Assembly (NCBI GenBank): GCA_005879255.1 | Contig: VBKY01000376.1 | Coordinates: 1-5,113, forward strand | DNA from: Deltaproteobacteria bacterium | Lineage (GTDB): Bacteria > Desulfobacterota_B > Binatia > UBA9968 | Reading direction: 5' to 3' | DNA: 5,113 nt | In this document: in pieces, positions 4,978 to 5,113 of the stretch | Layout: each line of letters opens with the position of its first letter | Numbering within the stretch: the first letter of the stretch is position 1 | The notes under the pieces: generated by a model | Database searches by the model: none | The model's input: only the letters and a program-made list of their open reading frames with translations | Told to the model about the DNA's origin: nothing | Program-made: the position numbers and the translations under genes

Positions 4978-5112
4978 GACGCTCTTGTCCGCCGGGCGCA
5001 TCCGACGGCGTTGGTGGCTCATCTGGCGAACACGCCAAAGGAAATAGAGATCTTCCTTCTTGATAGCGTCCTGGGGTGACATGAGCTTTGCTGCCGCCTG
5101 GCCGAAATCCAC
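4972..5112 (-). CDS. C-terminal fragment of an unrecognised protein (5' end outside window)
   Basis: The frame is open from the window edge to TAA and gives the last 46 residues: FGQAAAKLMSPQDAIKKEDL, then YFLWRVRQMSHQRRRMRPAD and KSVT. The amphipathic, charged composition with few rare residues looks like real coding sequence, but I do not recognise the family. The stretch from AAAKL to RVRQ is probably helical and the tail is basic. The TAA stop lies inside the ACCTAAC box of the attC-like site, as is common for integron cassette genes. A short gene starting at an internal ATG is possible, but the frame continues beyond the edge. Confidence 0.55.
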   Translation of the reverse strand: MDFGQAAAKLMSPQDAIKKEDLYFLWRVRQMSHQRRRMRPADKSVT

Positions 5113-5113
5113 C

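Overview
The window looks like a piece of a bacterial chromosome of moderate GC content, probably from an environmental, soil- or sediment-type Gram-negative. This lineage is an inference: no rRNA or other phylogenetic marker is present, but lgt argues for a lipoprotein-making bacterium. The combination of an enamidase-type amidohydrolase, an LLM-class (luciferase-like, F420/FMN) oxidoreductase and small retropepsin-like and SH3-like orphan genes is the kind of content seen in uncultured deltaproteobacterial, Tectomicrobia and Rokubacteria-like genomes.

Layout. The left edge (3-188, +) is the C-terminus of a copper-translocating P1B-type ATPase. It converges on lgt (392-1186, -), the prolipoprotein diacylglyceryl transferase. 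The roughly 200 bp between them holds only hairpins and nested inverted repeats. From a short divergent region (1187-1296) a three-gene plus-strand cluster runs to 3921: an enamidase-like metal-dependent amidohydrolase (1297-2469), an LLM-class flavin/F420 oxidoreductase (2482-3462) and a glyoxalase I-like VOC protein (3526-3921). The divergent region carries a 16-bp near-palindrome and an extended -10 box (TGGTATAGT) placed so that transcription should begin at or next to the A of the amidohydrolase ATG, i.e. a leaderless message. Just after the VOC gene lies a short stretch closely resembling the 3' end of the LLM gene, apparently the stub of a decayed paralogue.

The right third is on the minus strand and has an accessory character: a small retropepsin-type aspartic protease (3977-4408), a 106-residue orphan with an SH3/KOW-like core (4526-4846), an attC-like folded site (4905-4977) and the C-terminus of an unrecognised protein (4972-5112) whose TAA stop lies inside the R''-like box of that site, as in integron gene cassettes.

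How the genes may work together. The best candidate for a coherent system is the amidohydrolase-LLM-VOC cluster. Enamidase of nicotinate fermentation hydrolyses the ring of a partly reduced 6-oxo-pyridine; an adjacent F420- or flavin-dependent reductase could supply such a reduced ring, and a VOC enzyme could process an aldehyde-type product. This pathway is a hypothesis from gene content only; the substrate cannot be read from the sequence.
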